A DNA stretch of 64,000 bases from Corynespora cassiicola (Eukaryota > Ascomycota > Dothideomycetes > Pleosporales > Corynesporascaceae): positions 992,001 to 1,056,000 of the forward strand of contig JAEUWY010000008.1 of the NCBI GenBank assembly GCA_022059125.1, given 5' to 3'. How positions within the stretch are numbered: position 1 is the first letter of the stretch; each line of letters begins with the position of its first letter. A program made the translations under genes and the position numbers. The notes under the pieces are model-generated. The model worked only from the letters and a program-made list of their open reading frames with translations. It searched no databases and had not been told where the DNA came from. Shown here one piece after another: positions 25,267-36,448 of the stretch.

Positions 25267-28083
25267 ATGTCATCCTCACCAAGCAAAAGGAGACGCTCGA
25301 CACCGCCTGGCACTTGCGGGTATGAAGACTATTCACGCACCGCCAAGTCCGTCAAACAAAACGACTTTGTTACTATCGGCCACAGAGATCACGATGGGCT
25401 GTTTGAACAAATCGTATCCTCGCAAGAGGATTTCCGTGCTCGCTGTTCTAACCCACCATGGAGTAGTGTGAATGCATATGGGTCACCCAGAGTGCCATCA
25501 GTACACACAACTGGTTTTAAATATCTAGAACCCAAGTTGCAGCCCTCATTCGGCCCAAATCCTTCTTCAGATCCATGTGCCCCGCCATCGCCAACACCGC
25601 AGATTCACGACCTCTCTGGTACACAGCAGCGTTGTGAACCATCCTCCAGTCAGTCTAATCTAGATGGATCAGACACTGATTACGGCTCGGACTTTTCCTG
25701 TGACGAGAACGAGGTGAATGTTTATGACTTTACTCGAATCGACTTCAGCGCTGCCTATGTGTCTATCGAACCGGTTCCGGCTAAGGGAAAACATGTCATT
25801 GGGGAAATTACGAACGATGCTGATCCTGAGCTGGTAGATGAACAGAAAGAGGCGGCGCGCATCATCCTTAAATCAGACAGGCGCGTGTTCTTTACCGGAT
25901 CGGCTGGGTGTGGAAAATCTACCCTCCTCAGATATGTTATCAAGCAACTCAGGCAGTCTGGCAAGGTTGTGTACATCATTGCCCCTACCGGACGTGCTGC
26001 GTTGAATGTCAATGGTCAGACTATCTGGAGCTATGCGGGCTGGAAACCGAGAACAAAACAATCTCTAAAAGAGATCCGAGAAGAAGCCCACAAGGAAAGC
26101 GTCAATGAGCGACTTCGGGAAACGGATGTTCTAGTTATCGATGAAATCAGCATGATTCCTAATTGGCAATTTCAGCGGCTCGATGTTGCTAGTAGGTCGC
26201 TACCATGCGGCCCATGCGGCCCATGCCGCTTTTCTAGACATTGCTAATCTGCTACCAAATTAGTGAGAGAAGCGCGATCACTCGATGGCAAGAATCCACA
26301 TCCGGAACCTTTTGGGGGCGTTCAACTTATCGTGACGGGAGATGCAAGTGAATATATACCTGGAAACCTCTGCCCAGTTTCTAAGATCCACATAGTTTTG
26401 TCAATTACCACCCGTGAACCCGTTCGAAAGTTGTTTGCACTGTGGTTTGGACACTAAGCCAATTTTTTCGAGCGAAGTTAGCACTGCCAAGGTGTATGTA
26501 CAAACAAAGGGGTATCACGAAGCGAAAGCTCATAAGCCACTACCCAACTTGAAAACACGATATACGAATGACACTACGCCAACAAAAACCGGTAAGGGAT
26601 GTCGCCTATATGACGAGTGCTCAGAGCATGGAAAATTCTTTCGCAAGGATCAATGGGCATTTCAAAGCGACGCGTGGAAGGTAAGTCAGACTGAGTTCTG
26701 TTAACCGAATGTCCATAAATGCTTAGAGAAACAGGAATGTAACTTCGTACATATTAATCTTACTCACATTCATCGACAGACGGATTCTGATTTTGTGGAA
26801 ATCCTACAGAAACTCCGGATGGGTAAGTCCATAACGAATTCTGATCGCGCATTGCTCATAAAGAATCGAACGGCGAATTTCGACGAAAAGGCTACAAAAT
26901 TGTATCCTAAGATTGAAAAGGTAGCTGAAGTCAACCAATTCCATTTTGATCGGCTTAAAGGCCCAACTCTGGAGTTCAAGTGCCTAGATAACTATCGGTG
27001 GGAGGATACTGCAATCCCACATGACGCAATCGCAGATGAGGAAATTTTGGGCAGCACCGACCATAATGGAGCACACAAAGATGGTGCTCGTCAAAAAGAC
27101 CCCTTGCCGGATCATCTGGCCCAGCGACAGGCCTGGATAGAGGAGCTTCGTCGGGCGGCAGAGATGAAAGACCAACAACGTCAGGAGGAGATCTACAAGG
27201 CTCAGACGAAAGACCAGAAAGAGGAATCATTTATCGTCAAAGCGATTCAAAGGTTGGGTAATAGGGATGATGACCCCATGGTTGGAAATGTAAGTCTCCC
27301 CGTTGGATTCCTCGTAGGAGGATGATCTGAGTTTCGACTACAGGAAGGACACCGTTACCAGGACGTGCTTGAACTCAAGACAGGGATGCTGGTCTTACTC
27401 CTGCAGAATTTGGATATAAGCGCTGGTCTTGTGAATGGTTCACAGGGGAAAATCATAGGCTTTGAAGATTACGACCCCAAGATGCTGCCAGTTCCATCAG
27501 ATAAGAAAGACCAATTGGTGAGGCTAGACATCGTCTCTCCAGACGCACCGGTCCTTCGCGGAGACGACGTTCGGTGGCGACAAGGCGAAATTCGGCGCTT
27601 CATTAACAGGGCTGCAACGAAAAAGTGGCCTGTTGTCCAATTCGAAAACGTCAAAGATTCTGTCACCATCTACGCTGACTGTTCGATAAGGACTCTCAGG
27701 GGAAGGAAAAAGATGCCGTGTTTCATGGCGAGAACTCAAATTCCTTTGATGGCGGGCTGGGCTATGACAGTACACAAGGCTCAGGTAAAGCGATTCCTAT
27801 GTTGCATATTCACTTCTAACAATAGGCAGGGTATGACATTGGACCGAGTGGAGATGAATCTTTTCGGATCTTTTGTATCAGGGCAAGTTTATGTTGCCCG
27901 TATGTTCTCGTGCTTAAGAAGTATGTTTGTATCACTAACAGAATGGCAGTTAGCAGAGCCAGAAGCCTAGACGGGCTGAAAGTGACGGCTTTGCCCAAAG
28001 ATACAGGAAAAATAGATATACAAGTGGAAAAGTTTATGCGGGAAGTATTGAAGATTAAGGATGACCCTGAGAAGCGTAATTAG
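25267..28083 (+). CDS. PIF1-family ATP-dependent DNA helicase
   Basis: Seven exons, 25267-26191, 26264-26343, 26396-26680, 26735-27289, 27344-27784, 27830-27899 and 27950-28083, encode 829 aa with all frames restored. Residues 1-185 are Ser/Pro-rich and disordered. Motifs in order: Walker A GSAGCGKS (211-218), APTGRAALNVNGQTI, Walker B VIDEISMI (290-297), GGVQLIVTGDFCQLPPVNPF, a Cys insert (CLHCG...GCRLYDECSEHG), FVHINLTHIHRQTD, AMTVHKAQGMTLDRV and VYVALSRARSLDGL. PIF1 helicases unwind DNA 5' to 3', acting on G-quadruplexes, telomeres and mtDNA. This is one of the divergent fungal PIF1-like forms, not clearly the single housekeeping PIF1. Intron 2 is GC-AG (GCAAGT at 26344). No HUH Rep domain is present, so it is not a full Helitron protein. 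Confidence 0.85.
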
Positions 28084-28439
28084 CCTTGCCACGAGCTTGG
28101 AGGGGATTTTCGCAATGGTTGTTTTGTCTTAGCAGTAGTATCTACCTATATAAGATGCAGGTGTTTAGAGCCTGATTTCCCTAGCATGCTTAAAACATGA
28201 AAACTCATGAAGGTGTGTATTAGCGCTTTGCTTTTCCATCCTACGTTCCCAAGCTTCTCCTGTGCGTCGACATTGGAGGCACTTGGAACAGTTGGCGAGC
28301 TTGATAAGGGAGATGAATTGCCGTCTACCCAAAGCTTGCAAGGTAAAATACACCGATTTTATAACGCGTTGAAATGACAGTATAATCTTCATTATGTACA
28401 TGCAGTCCCAAGACTCCTATGTCATCTGCTAACGCAAGT
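28084..28439. other. convergent 3' intergenic region
   Basis: 356 bases between the stop codons of the helicase (+) and the dehydrogenase-like gene (-). Nothing else is recognised. Confidence 0.5.
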
Positions 28440-29558
28440 TTAGTTGGGGGTAAGCTTCAAGAGCCGGCCGCGAGCACCATCCTCAATCACCCAGATGGCA
28501 CCATCCTTATCCTCTCGAATACCGCGCATGCGCTTACCCATCGAGATGCGCTGAGCCTCCCTCGCCGTGTCGCCAGTGATAGCTACGCGCACAATCCCTT
28601 GCGCGCTGAGGCCGGTGATGAGCGCATTGCCCTTCCAACTAGAAAACAGGTCGCCCTTGTAGATGATCATGCCGGCCGGAGAGATGACAGGAACCCAAAA
28701 GGCCTTGGGCGGGTTAAACTCGGGCCGCGTGCTGTGCGCAGGGATAGTCCGGCCATCGTAATGGCGGCCCTCGCTCACGAGTGGCCATCCATAGTTCTTC
28801 CCCGACTCAATGAGGTTGAGCTCATCACCGCCCATTGGTCCCATCTCGACCTCCCAAAGGCGCCCCTGCGCGTCCCAATCAATGCCCAGCGGGTTACGGT
28901 GGCCCAGTGACCAGATCTGCGACTGGACGGCGCCCTGGTTGGCGAAGGGGTTGCCTGCAAAGGCGGTGCCGTTGTCGTACAGCTTGATCATCTTGCCCAG
29001 GTTGCCGGTCATGGCCTGCGCCGGAGTCATCTGGTTGATCTCGCCCGACGAGATCCACAGCGCGCCGTCCGGGCCGAACAGCAGGCGACAGGCGAACTGG
29101 AGCCCGCCAGAGGCCCTTTGCGAGTGTCGCCAGATGACTTCGAGACCGGACAGAGCACCGCCGCCGTTGGAGTCCAGTGTCAGTTTGGCCCGCGCGACTG
29201 CGCCGCCCGCTCCGCCGCTGCCGCTCTCGGCATAGCTGATGTACACGATGCTGTTCTCGGCGTATTGGGGGTGTAAGGTGACGTCGTGGAGGCCGCCCTG
29301 GCCGGCGTAGGCGACGGCAGGCACGCCAGTGATTGTGCCCTTGGCGTTGGTGGTTGGGTTGACGAGACGCATGTTGCCTCGTCTCTCGTTTACGAGGATA
29401 CGGTTGTCTGGCAGGAAAGCGATTGCCCATGGCTCAGCATGTTCGGTGATGACTGTCGACTTGAACGGCTGCTGGCGAGTTTCTAGCTGTTGTGACGGGA
29501 CGGCCAAAGCGCCCGTCACTAACGCCAGAGCGTATGTGACTGAAAATCCGAGATGCAT
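28440..29558 (-). CDS. secreted PQQ-dependent aldose/sorbosone dehydrogenase homologue (GSDH / YliI-like)
   Basis: An intronless ORF of 372 aa with a signal peptide (MHLGFSVTYALALVTGALA). The body is a six-bladed propeller of the GSDH family: EPWAIAFLPDNRILVNER, GQGGLHDVTLHPQYA, IWSLGHRNPLGIDWDAQG, EMGPMGGDELNLIESGKNYG and SPAGMIIYKGDLF. Bacterial relatives oxidise aldoses in the periplasm with PQQ; fungal AA12 enzymes are distant cousins. The block that usually reads (N/D)H before the RL strand is GGLQFACRLLF here, so the catalytic His position holds Gln154. Dehydrogenase activity may therefore be lost or altered. Lack of introns, higher GC than the flanks and bacterial-type motifs suggest transfer from bacteria; only phylogeny can settle that. 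Confidence 0.82.
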   Translation of the reverse strand: MHLGFSVTYALALVTGALAVPSQQLETRQQPFKSTVITEHAEPWAIAFLPDNRILVNERRGNMRLVNPTTNAKGTITGVPAVAYAGQGGLHDVTLHPQYAENSIVYISYAESGSGGAGGAVARAKLTLDSNGGGALSGLEVIWRHSQRASGGLQFACRLLFGPDGALWISSGEINQMTPAQAMTGNLGKMIKLYDNGTAFAGNPFANQGAVQSQIWSLGHRNPLGIDWDAQGRLWEVEMGPMGGDELNLIESGKNYGWPLVSEGRHYDGRTIPAHSTRPEFNPPKAFWVPVISPAGMIIYKGDLFSSWKGNALITGLSAQGIVRVAITGDTAREAQRISMGKRMRGIREDKDGAIWVIEDGARGRLLKLTPN

Positions 29559-32342
29559 CGTTTTGGGTGCTACCTTTGCTTCTCAATGTAATGTTTTTCT
29601 AGATGATCGAGGTCCTAGTGGCTCATGTGTCATGGAAGTTCTTTGGTGGTCTGTTCGCCTAGTGTAGGTAGATATATGATAGATGGGAAGACTCGGGCAA
29701 CCTCTTGTCCAATTTCAGCCTATTCCCCGCCTTTTGTGACTTGATATATATGAGTTCAATCAGAGTATCTGCATTTTATCCGATCGAGCACCAGACTTCT
29801 ACACTCTATATGCCTGGTCTTGGTGTCTTGGGGAGACAGGGGTCTTTACCCGATTGATGCTTCTCTCAACTATGTACATTCCGAACCACCCAAATATGGT
29901 GGTGGAACGTGTACCAACATTGCCGAAAGTTTTAAAGCGCCAAATTATATTGTCTGCAGAGATAATGTGACTGTTCAAGCCGCCGCATGTCCTCAGATAT
30001 CTCTCAAGGCTGTACGCGACCTTTCTGCGTGTACCAGGGCCTGCATTCTAGACAAGGCCAAGTATTTCCCCCATGAACCTGTTAATATTTTACAATTAAG
30101 ACAGTTATATTCAACTGGATGGAGATGTAATCCGACTTTGAGCGTTTCCGAGTCTTTGCTCTTAGACCAAACTGCTGAATAAGCAGAGCAAAAAGCTCTT
30201 GTCGCCTTTTACAATAATTCTAAACGGACCGTCAGCTAGAATGTTCTTGTAAATGCAATAAATTCTTATCATTATGACTTGGAGGAGAAATCCGTACACA
30301 AGAACCCACCAACCACCCCTGCGTACGGCACTTTCAGATGCATTGCCGAACTTTAATTAATTTCCGACATTAACGGTATTTATGCTAAACAGCGCACCAT
30401 TAGTAGGTATACCGATGAGGTCATGATATGCTTTGTCTTTACTATATTTGTCTTGGAGAGGTACAATATCTTTATTAAATGCCGCCCCTTGCAGAAGTGA
30501 TCCCGATCGCCCTCTAACCTTGTTATCGTAACATCTGTAGCAAATCCAAACTAGCAAATAGATTCCTAAGAAAGACGTAATATCTGAGAGATTCTAGCAT
30601 ACCTAGTTGGGCATCACCACACCTTATATTAGCGTTAAGCAAAGGATTACCAAGGGAATAACATCCGTAGGAGGTATGATAGATTTGCCGTCTTTAGCGC
30701 TGCTTCTGTTTTTAGTCTTTTTATTTGAATAGTGAGGGGGTACTTTTATGGTCAAATCCACTGGGCCTTATAGACGAGCTCAATACATTGCAGAAAGCAT
30801 CCTGCTACTGGTACCACCCAGACACCGTATTCCTTAGGTATTAGCTTCAGAGAAAGATCTATTTTATTAGTAGATGTGCCTGCACCATGCACTATATACA
30901 TTTCGACGTTTCCTTTATTGCTATCCTAGAGTAACTGTGTGAAGATTTGGTGCATGTGGATTGACTACTCATCTACCTGTCAAAATGGCTTTGCTATCCA
31001 AAGTCACTCCTTGTGACACTTTCTGCCCCTGCCCCTACTTTTGACCTTTTTTTCTCCAGAAGGAACCATCTTGAATCGTAATCCCGGATCTTGCTTAACA
31101 GCAGCTTGGATTGGAGTTGGGTGGTAATGCGGGAGATTAGGGGTGGGCCATTTAGTTGGCTGGGGAAGCCTCCCAGTATTACTTGACTTAATTATTTTTC
31201 ACTATGCGATCCTATAATAACCAGGATATCTGAGAACAAATAGAAAGTCGTGACCGTCGTGACCGTTGCCAGTTGCTGCAGGAGTCTTCATATTGATGCA
31301 CGGACCGAGTCTCGGCAAGGACGGCTCTTATAGTCCGCTCTTATAGCGTCCATTACTCCTCAAATAGTCAGTCCATACCTGCTCTGTACAACCACTCCGT
31401 TATTTTTACTGTGGTGTCCGTAGTTGTCAGAGTTTTTTTTTGTGATTGCTTCACATCTCCTCAGCATCAGGTCTTGGGGAAACGTACCTTGTTACTCCAC
31501 TTGACCTTGTGTTTAATCGTGCCTTTTCGGTGATGGAAAGTGTGTTTAGCAAATAGGAAGCGCAATCACAGGGCTTGCCTTCCCATTTGACACGGCAATC
31601 ATGATCGACATTTTCGGGGAGGAGTCTCACTGTAACGCCGTCTTTGATTAGATCGGTATTCGCTAGTTTGGAGCAAGAAAGAGCACCGTGGGCTCAGTTG
31701 CACCCTATTCGGAATTGCGGATGGCTCGGACGAGGTGCGTCTGGAGCAGCTAGGGCGGCGCGAGAACAAGCGGGCTGCTGATGCCAGCGCGTTGATTGAG
31801 AGGCAGATGGAGCCTACGGATAGGCTGTCCCGGGCATATGGGATCAAGAAGAGCGGGCCCTGTTCCAGGATGTCAGCGTATCGGCTTGCTTACCTAGAGA
31901 ATCCTCAAAAGACATTGAACCATCTGATAAACCTACCAAGATGGCTTGGTACATTGATTTCGGTACTTGGTGTAAGCGATCTCGACATCCGGATACGGCA
32001 AAAGAGCCAAGCGGTGCTCTCACCACGATGCTAGATCGTGTGTCTATCAAGCTTTGCGGCGTGGACGACGGATAATGCCGTCTATACAAGATGCTGATGA
32101 TGAGGGCAGAATACCCAAAGTTTCCGAGCTGATGATCAGTGCCCGAAATGTAAGATCTTAGAGCCTAAGACGGACCTGCTCCTCTATGCACGCCCCCAGC
32201 CGACGACTTCCGTGCGGGCGGCGCTTCTCCCGGCCCTTCCATAGCGCACTTGGCCAACCTTATGCCCTCCCGTCTCACATCGACTCAACAACCTCAATCA
32301 CAAGCCAAACAATAAAAATAAAAAATCCGCCGGTTCATTGTC
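29559..32342. other. gene-poor, mostly AT-rich stretch (2.8 kb)
   Basis: No supportable gene. 29800-31600 is AT-rich with short broken ORFs. A more GC-rich patch at about 31690-32040 keeps a 100-codon frame without a known domain and could be an exon relic. It might be a decayed element, but no terminal repeats or transposase motifs were recognised. Its last 200 bases are presumably the promoter of the paraoxonase-like gene. Confidence 0.45.
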
Positions 32343-33619
32343 ATGGCGCGCGTTTCTTTGGTGAGGAAAAAGCAATTGCTCGAGCTAGACGAACACCAAC
32401 CCAAGCGTGCTGACCATTGAAACCCCAGTACCTGGTCCTCGCGGCCATCGTAGCGCCATTCCTATATGATCGATACCTGAACCTTGCCGCCATGATCGGC
32501 AACCGACCAGACGCCTTTCAGAATGTACACAATGTCAAGAGCAAGGAGATCAAGTTCCGCGACCGCCTCAAGAACTGCGAGGACGTGCTGCTGGTCGAGA
32601 GTCAGGGCAAGGCGCTGCTATCCTGCGACGCAGGCCGCGACCGCTGGAACACGGTCATGGTAAGTCGACGCGTACAACCCAAAAAACCTAGCCCGCGCCT
32701 CTAACACCCGCAGGGCGTCTTCCGCCGCGACCTAGGCCACCAATCCGGACACCTCTGGATCTACGACTACGCATCCCCCGAGGGATCCCTCACCCCCCTC
32801 ACCCTGGAAAACTACCCCGGCACCGAACTCCACCCCCTAGGCATCGAAGTCGACCCCTCGACAAACACCCTCTGGGTCGTAAACCACGCCGCCCCATCCC
32901 CAACTCTAGAACTCTTCTCCCTAAACCTGCCCCTCTCCTCCGCAGCCCACATCAAGACGCTCTCCCACCCCCTCCTGCACGCCCCAAACAGCATCCACGC
33001 TGCAGGAAACGGGAGGTTGTATGTCACAAACGACCACTTCTTCCGCGCCGCGCGGTACCCGCTCTTGTCCAAGGTGGAGACGTGGTCGGGGCTGCCGGGC
33101 GGGACGGTCGTGTATGTCGATGCGTCGAACCTGGAGAACGTGTCTGTGCGGCAGGTCGCCCGCGTTCCCTTCGCCAACGGCGTTGCGGCGGTGAATGCGA
33201 GCACCCTGGTCGTGGCCTCGTCGTCGCGGCCGGGGATTTATTTCTTTGGCGTGAGGGAGGATGGAGGGTTGGAGGGGAGGGGGCATGTGCGTACGCCGGC
33301 AGCGGTGGATAATCTCTCTGTGGATGGCCACGGCAAGGTTTTGGTTGCGGGGCATCCGTTTGCGCCTGGGTTGTTTGTTACGGCCAAGGGGAGGCCCGGG
33401 TGTATGGAGGGGAGTGAGGAGGAAGAGAGTGTGGAGGCGTGTAAGTGTGAGGCGCCGAGTTGGGTGGCGGAGTGGAGCGAGGAGGGCGGGCTGAGGGAGA
33501 TTTATAAGGATAATGGGACGGAGTTTTGTTCCAGTAGTACGGTTGTGAGGGATGTGAAGAGGGGGGTGGGAATGGTGAGTGGGTTGTACGATAGGGGAAT
33601 TTTGGTGTTTAAGGAGTAA
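32343..33619 (+). CDS. paraoxonase/arylesterase-like protein (SMP-30/PON propeller)
   Basis: Three exons, 32343-32360, 32429-32659 and 32714-33619, give 384 aa. The 18-nt first exon (MARVSL) is inferred because the downstream frame has no suitable ATG; it joins an N-terminal hydrophobic segment (YLVLAAIVAPFLYDRYL) that is a signal anchor. PON-type blocks follow: HPLGIEVDPSTNTLWVVNH, NSIHAAGNGRLYVTNDHFF, FANGVAAVNASTLVVAS and VDNLSVDGHGKVLVAGHP, where Asn/Asp/His residues would bind the structural and catalytic calcium ions. Family members hydrolyse lactones and aryl esters. Placement would be lumenal or extracellular. The start exon is the least certain part. Confidence 0.78.
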
Positions 33620-34786
33620 TTGGATGGTGGGGATGGAGAAGGAAATAGATGTCTGGGGTCGGTTGTGATATATATGGTGGAATGGTCTTTTTCACGCATA
33701 TGGGACGTCAGAAGAGGCGGACAATGAATTTTATGATTACGTGGAGTATTCAGACGGCATAATGCACGTCATGTAAGAAAAGTATTCAATAAAAGTTACG
33801 AGTGTCAAAAAAAAAAGTCATAGTGCCTGCAGGTACCCTGAGAAAAGCAGAGTTGCCTGTAATTTCCTCCAGCAACAACTCAATTCACCAGGCCATACAC
33901 AAGCCTCATTCCCAAAGCAAGGAAACCGCACGTCATGAACCCCGCCAAGGAAGCGTTCTCGCAATCTTCCTCCTCATCCTCGTCGCACTCATGGTCGGTC
34001 AAGATTTCCTCGTCACAAGACGTCTCTGCCGTCAGGTTGCAGTCGTTCTCGTATTTGGTGGAGGTGCTCTTCTCCATGTCGGTCATGGCCATGTAGTTTG
34101 ACATTGTGTTGATCTGGAGTGGGAGATGCAGTGTTGGTGCTTGTTTAGCGGTTTGGATTTTTTTTTTTTTGGCCTGCGAGAAGTTCTGGCCCGTATTGAT
34201 TTTTGGCTTTGTGGTACTTTCGCTGCTTGGTAAGGATGGCGAGCACGGGAGATATGATTAGGAAGAGTGGAGAATGTCTGGAAGGTATGATAGCCTAGAT
34301 ATAATTAAACTCTGCATTGTGAGAACACTGTGCTGTCGGGGACGGACATAGCTGGCTGTCAAAGGATGGTAAGAGAACTGTTGGGAGACGAGCGCCAAAG
34401 AATAGATATGCGTAAAACGACATCATGAGCATCTTTACTCACACAAACTCCATGATAGATTCGCATACAGGCTGAGTGCTGATATGGAATAAAATACGAT
34501 TGCATCTAGCGAAGGAAACGGGGGTATATGGTCCGACCAATCTAGTTCAAGTCCAAAAGCAGATTCTCGCTAGTGTAGATGAGGAAAATTGAGACAAACA
34601 CGCACCAAATCTCAAATACATGGAAAGGCGACAAAGCAGACAGGGTAAAAATGGTGAAAGTGGGACACTACTCCAAACGACCACCATGGACGCAAAAGAC
34701 AATGATGATAACTCAGAACCTACATCATACCATTACCGTAAGCATGCACAGCTGAAATATCCGACGAATGCAGACCAGGTTTCTAT
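33620..34786. other. intergenic region with one possible small ORF
   Basis: About 1.2 kb, AT-rich, between the stop codons of the paraoxonase-like gene (+) and GPC1 (-). It contains A-rich and T-rich homopolymer runs (33806-33815, about 34159-34170) and the small minus-strand ORF at 33880-34104. Confidence 0.45.
33880..34104 (-). CDS. possible small protein, acidic with hydrophobic tail
   Basis: 74-aa ORF with an ATG start. The middle is strongly acidic and Cys-containing (DHECDEDEEEDCE) and the last 24 residues are hydrophobic (ASLAGFMTCGFLALGMRLVYG), resembling a tail anchor. No family is recognised. It may be chance; the clean split between acidic head and hydrophobic tail is the only support. 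Confidence 0.3.
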   Translation of the reverse strand: MSNYMAMTDMEKSTSTKYENDCNLTAETSCDEEILTDHECDEDEEEDCENASLAGFMTCGFLALGMRLVYGLVN

Positions 34787-36448
34787 TCACTTGCGTTCCT
34801 TGACCTCGCCATTGGCGGGCTGAGCGCCCGTGCTGCCCTCCAGCGGCGGGATAGCCTCTAGCTTCTTCTCTCCGGCATCTCCAGGCGTCACGGGGCCATA
34901 GCCGACTCCGGGGGAATTCTGCCACTTGGCAACGTCCTTCTTTAGGGCCTCGAGCTCCTTCTGAAATTTCTTGCCATAAAAGTCAATGTAAAAGGTGGCG
35001 CCATTGTAGACACTCCAGGCAAAGACAACAAGCAAAAAGATTGCGCTAGCCCACCTGTACCAGAACCAAATAGGACAAGGGACCATGGATATGCAGGCAT
35101 ACAGATACTGAATCAGCATGAAAGCTGGCTCTTGAAGGAAGTCAGGGAGAGACAAGACGACCTTGCCAATGGGAGTCTTGGCATAGGACTTGCGCAGCCA
35201 GGTGAAGGAAGTGGGGCGGCCAGCAGCAATCTTCTCACGTCGCCTAACCGTGATGCCAAAGTGATAGGAGAGTTGCCACACGGCGTAGGGGATGGTGGCC
35301 CACAGGACCATCTGAGCGAGGCCATAGTGCTCGGGAGAGTCCGGAGAAGAGGTCCGAATGTTGTAGATGGCGGGGTAGTGTTCCTTCTGATACTCGGGGC
35401 TGAGGAGATGGACGGCGCAATGAAGTGTGGCGCAGGGCATGATGTGGATAAAGAGACTGGAACAAGTTAGTGATGAATCAGTCATGTGGCCGGGGTAGTC
35501 GACTCACCTGACCACCTTGTCCATGGAGTGAAACACCAAAGAATTCCTCCACAAAGCTATGGCGATAGCGTTATTGCCAAAGGCCAGGCCGTAGCTGCTG
35601 ATCAAGAGACGCTTAGAGTTTGGAAATACCCATAGGCTGAGGACAACGAGGAGGTTGACAAAGTAGCAGAGGTCGGCCAGGAAGTAGTGAAAGCCCTTCT
35701 TGTGGTAGGTGTACAGCCTGATGGGCATAAAGTAGAGCAGTTGGATGGTGTACCAGTGTGGGAACCACTCGGGATGCGCACCAACGAGGTAGCCAGAAAC
35801 GAAGATGTTCATGACGGCGGCGATAAAGGAGGCCTTCTCCCGGGCCGTGACGGCAGTCTGTTCATGCCATCGCTTGTTGAGACGGTCGACGGACTGACGC
35901 ATGCGGCTCTTGTACTTGTCCAGCTGCTCGGTCTCTGTTGGCACTCTGCGTCGCCACTCTTCAACGACGCGATCTTTTGTGCTCATGCCCCTGTCTTTGG
36001 CCTGTCTCCTGAGCTTCTCGGTCCTAGCGGCTATGGTGCTCTGAATCTTCTCGACGCGCTGGGGGAGAGCGAGGTTCTCGATGAAGTCGAACATGGTCAG
36101 GCGCTCGACAGGAGGGAAGAAGGAGCCATCTTCGGCATCAGAGTCGTCATGGTACGAGCTGGTGGAAAAGGAGCCGCTGCGCGAAAGTCCCGGGGTGGGG
36201 GCAGTGGAGGAGTGGCCAACCGTGTGTTCATCGCTCATGAGGGCAGAGCCGGCATGAGTGCTATCGCCAGGCAGCGGGTTGGACGAGAGGTTAGAGACGC
36301 CCAACTCAGGCTCCGACCTCGACTTGGGGTGGTGAGCAGGGTCCTGGTCGGTCATGGCGGGTGTTTCCTCCAGCACGGCTTCGAGAAACGAGGGGGTACG
36401 GCGATGGTGGGGTCGTTTTAGGTGTCGCGGGGGAGAGACTAAAGCCAT
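34787..36448 (-). CDS. GPC1: glycerophosphocholine acyltransferase 1 (Gpc1, DUF2838 family)
   Basis: Two exons, 36448-35508 and 35456-34787 (51-nt intron), encode 536 aa. The first 115 residues are Ser/Pro-rich. An amphipathic basic stretch (EKIQSTIAARTEKLRRQAKD) precedes about eight membrane helices, with WFPHWYTIQLLYFMPIRLYTYH, GFHYFLADLCYFVNLLVVL and FGNNAIAIALWRNSLVFHS typical of the family. The splice joins DKVV to SLFIHIMPC. Gpc1 reacylates glycerophosphocholine with acyl-CoA to lysophosphatidylcholine, feeding phosphatidylcholine remodelling in the ER. The C-terminal 60 residues are cytosolic and charged. It is divergent from SMC1. Confidence 0.9.

Noticed and set aside
25267..28083. 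PIF1-like gene as a pseudogene or autonomous Helitron
   Set aside because: Frames are restored by good splice sites, and no HUH Rep motif or Helitron ends were recognised.
29820..30182. 120-codon Cys-containing frame, possible small secreted protein
   Set aside because: Begins at TTG without an in-frame ATG and has no signal peptide.
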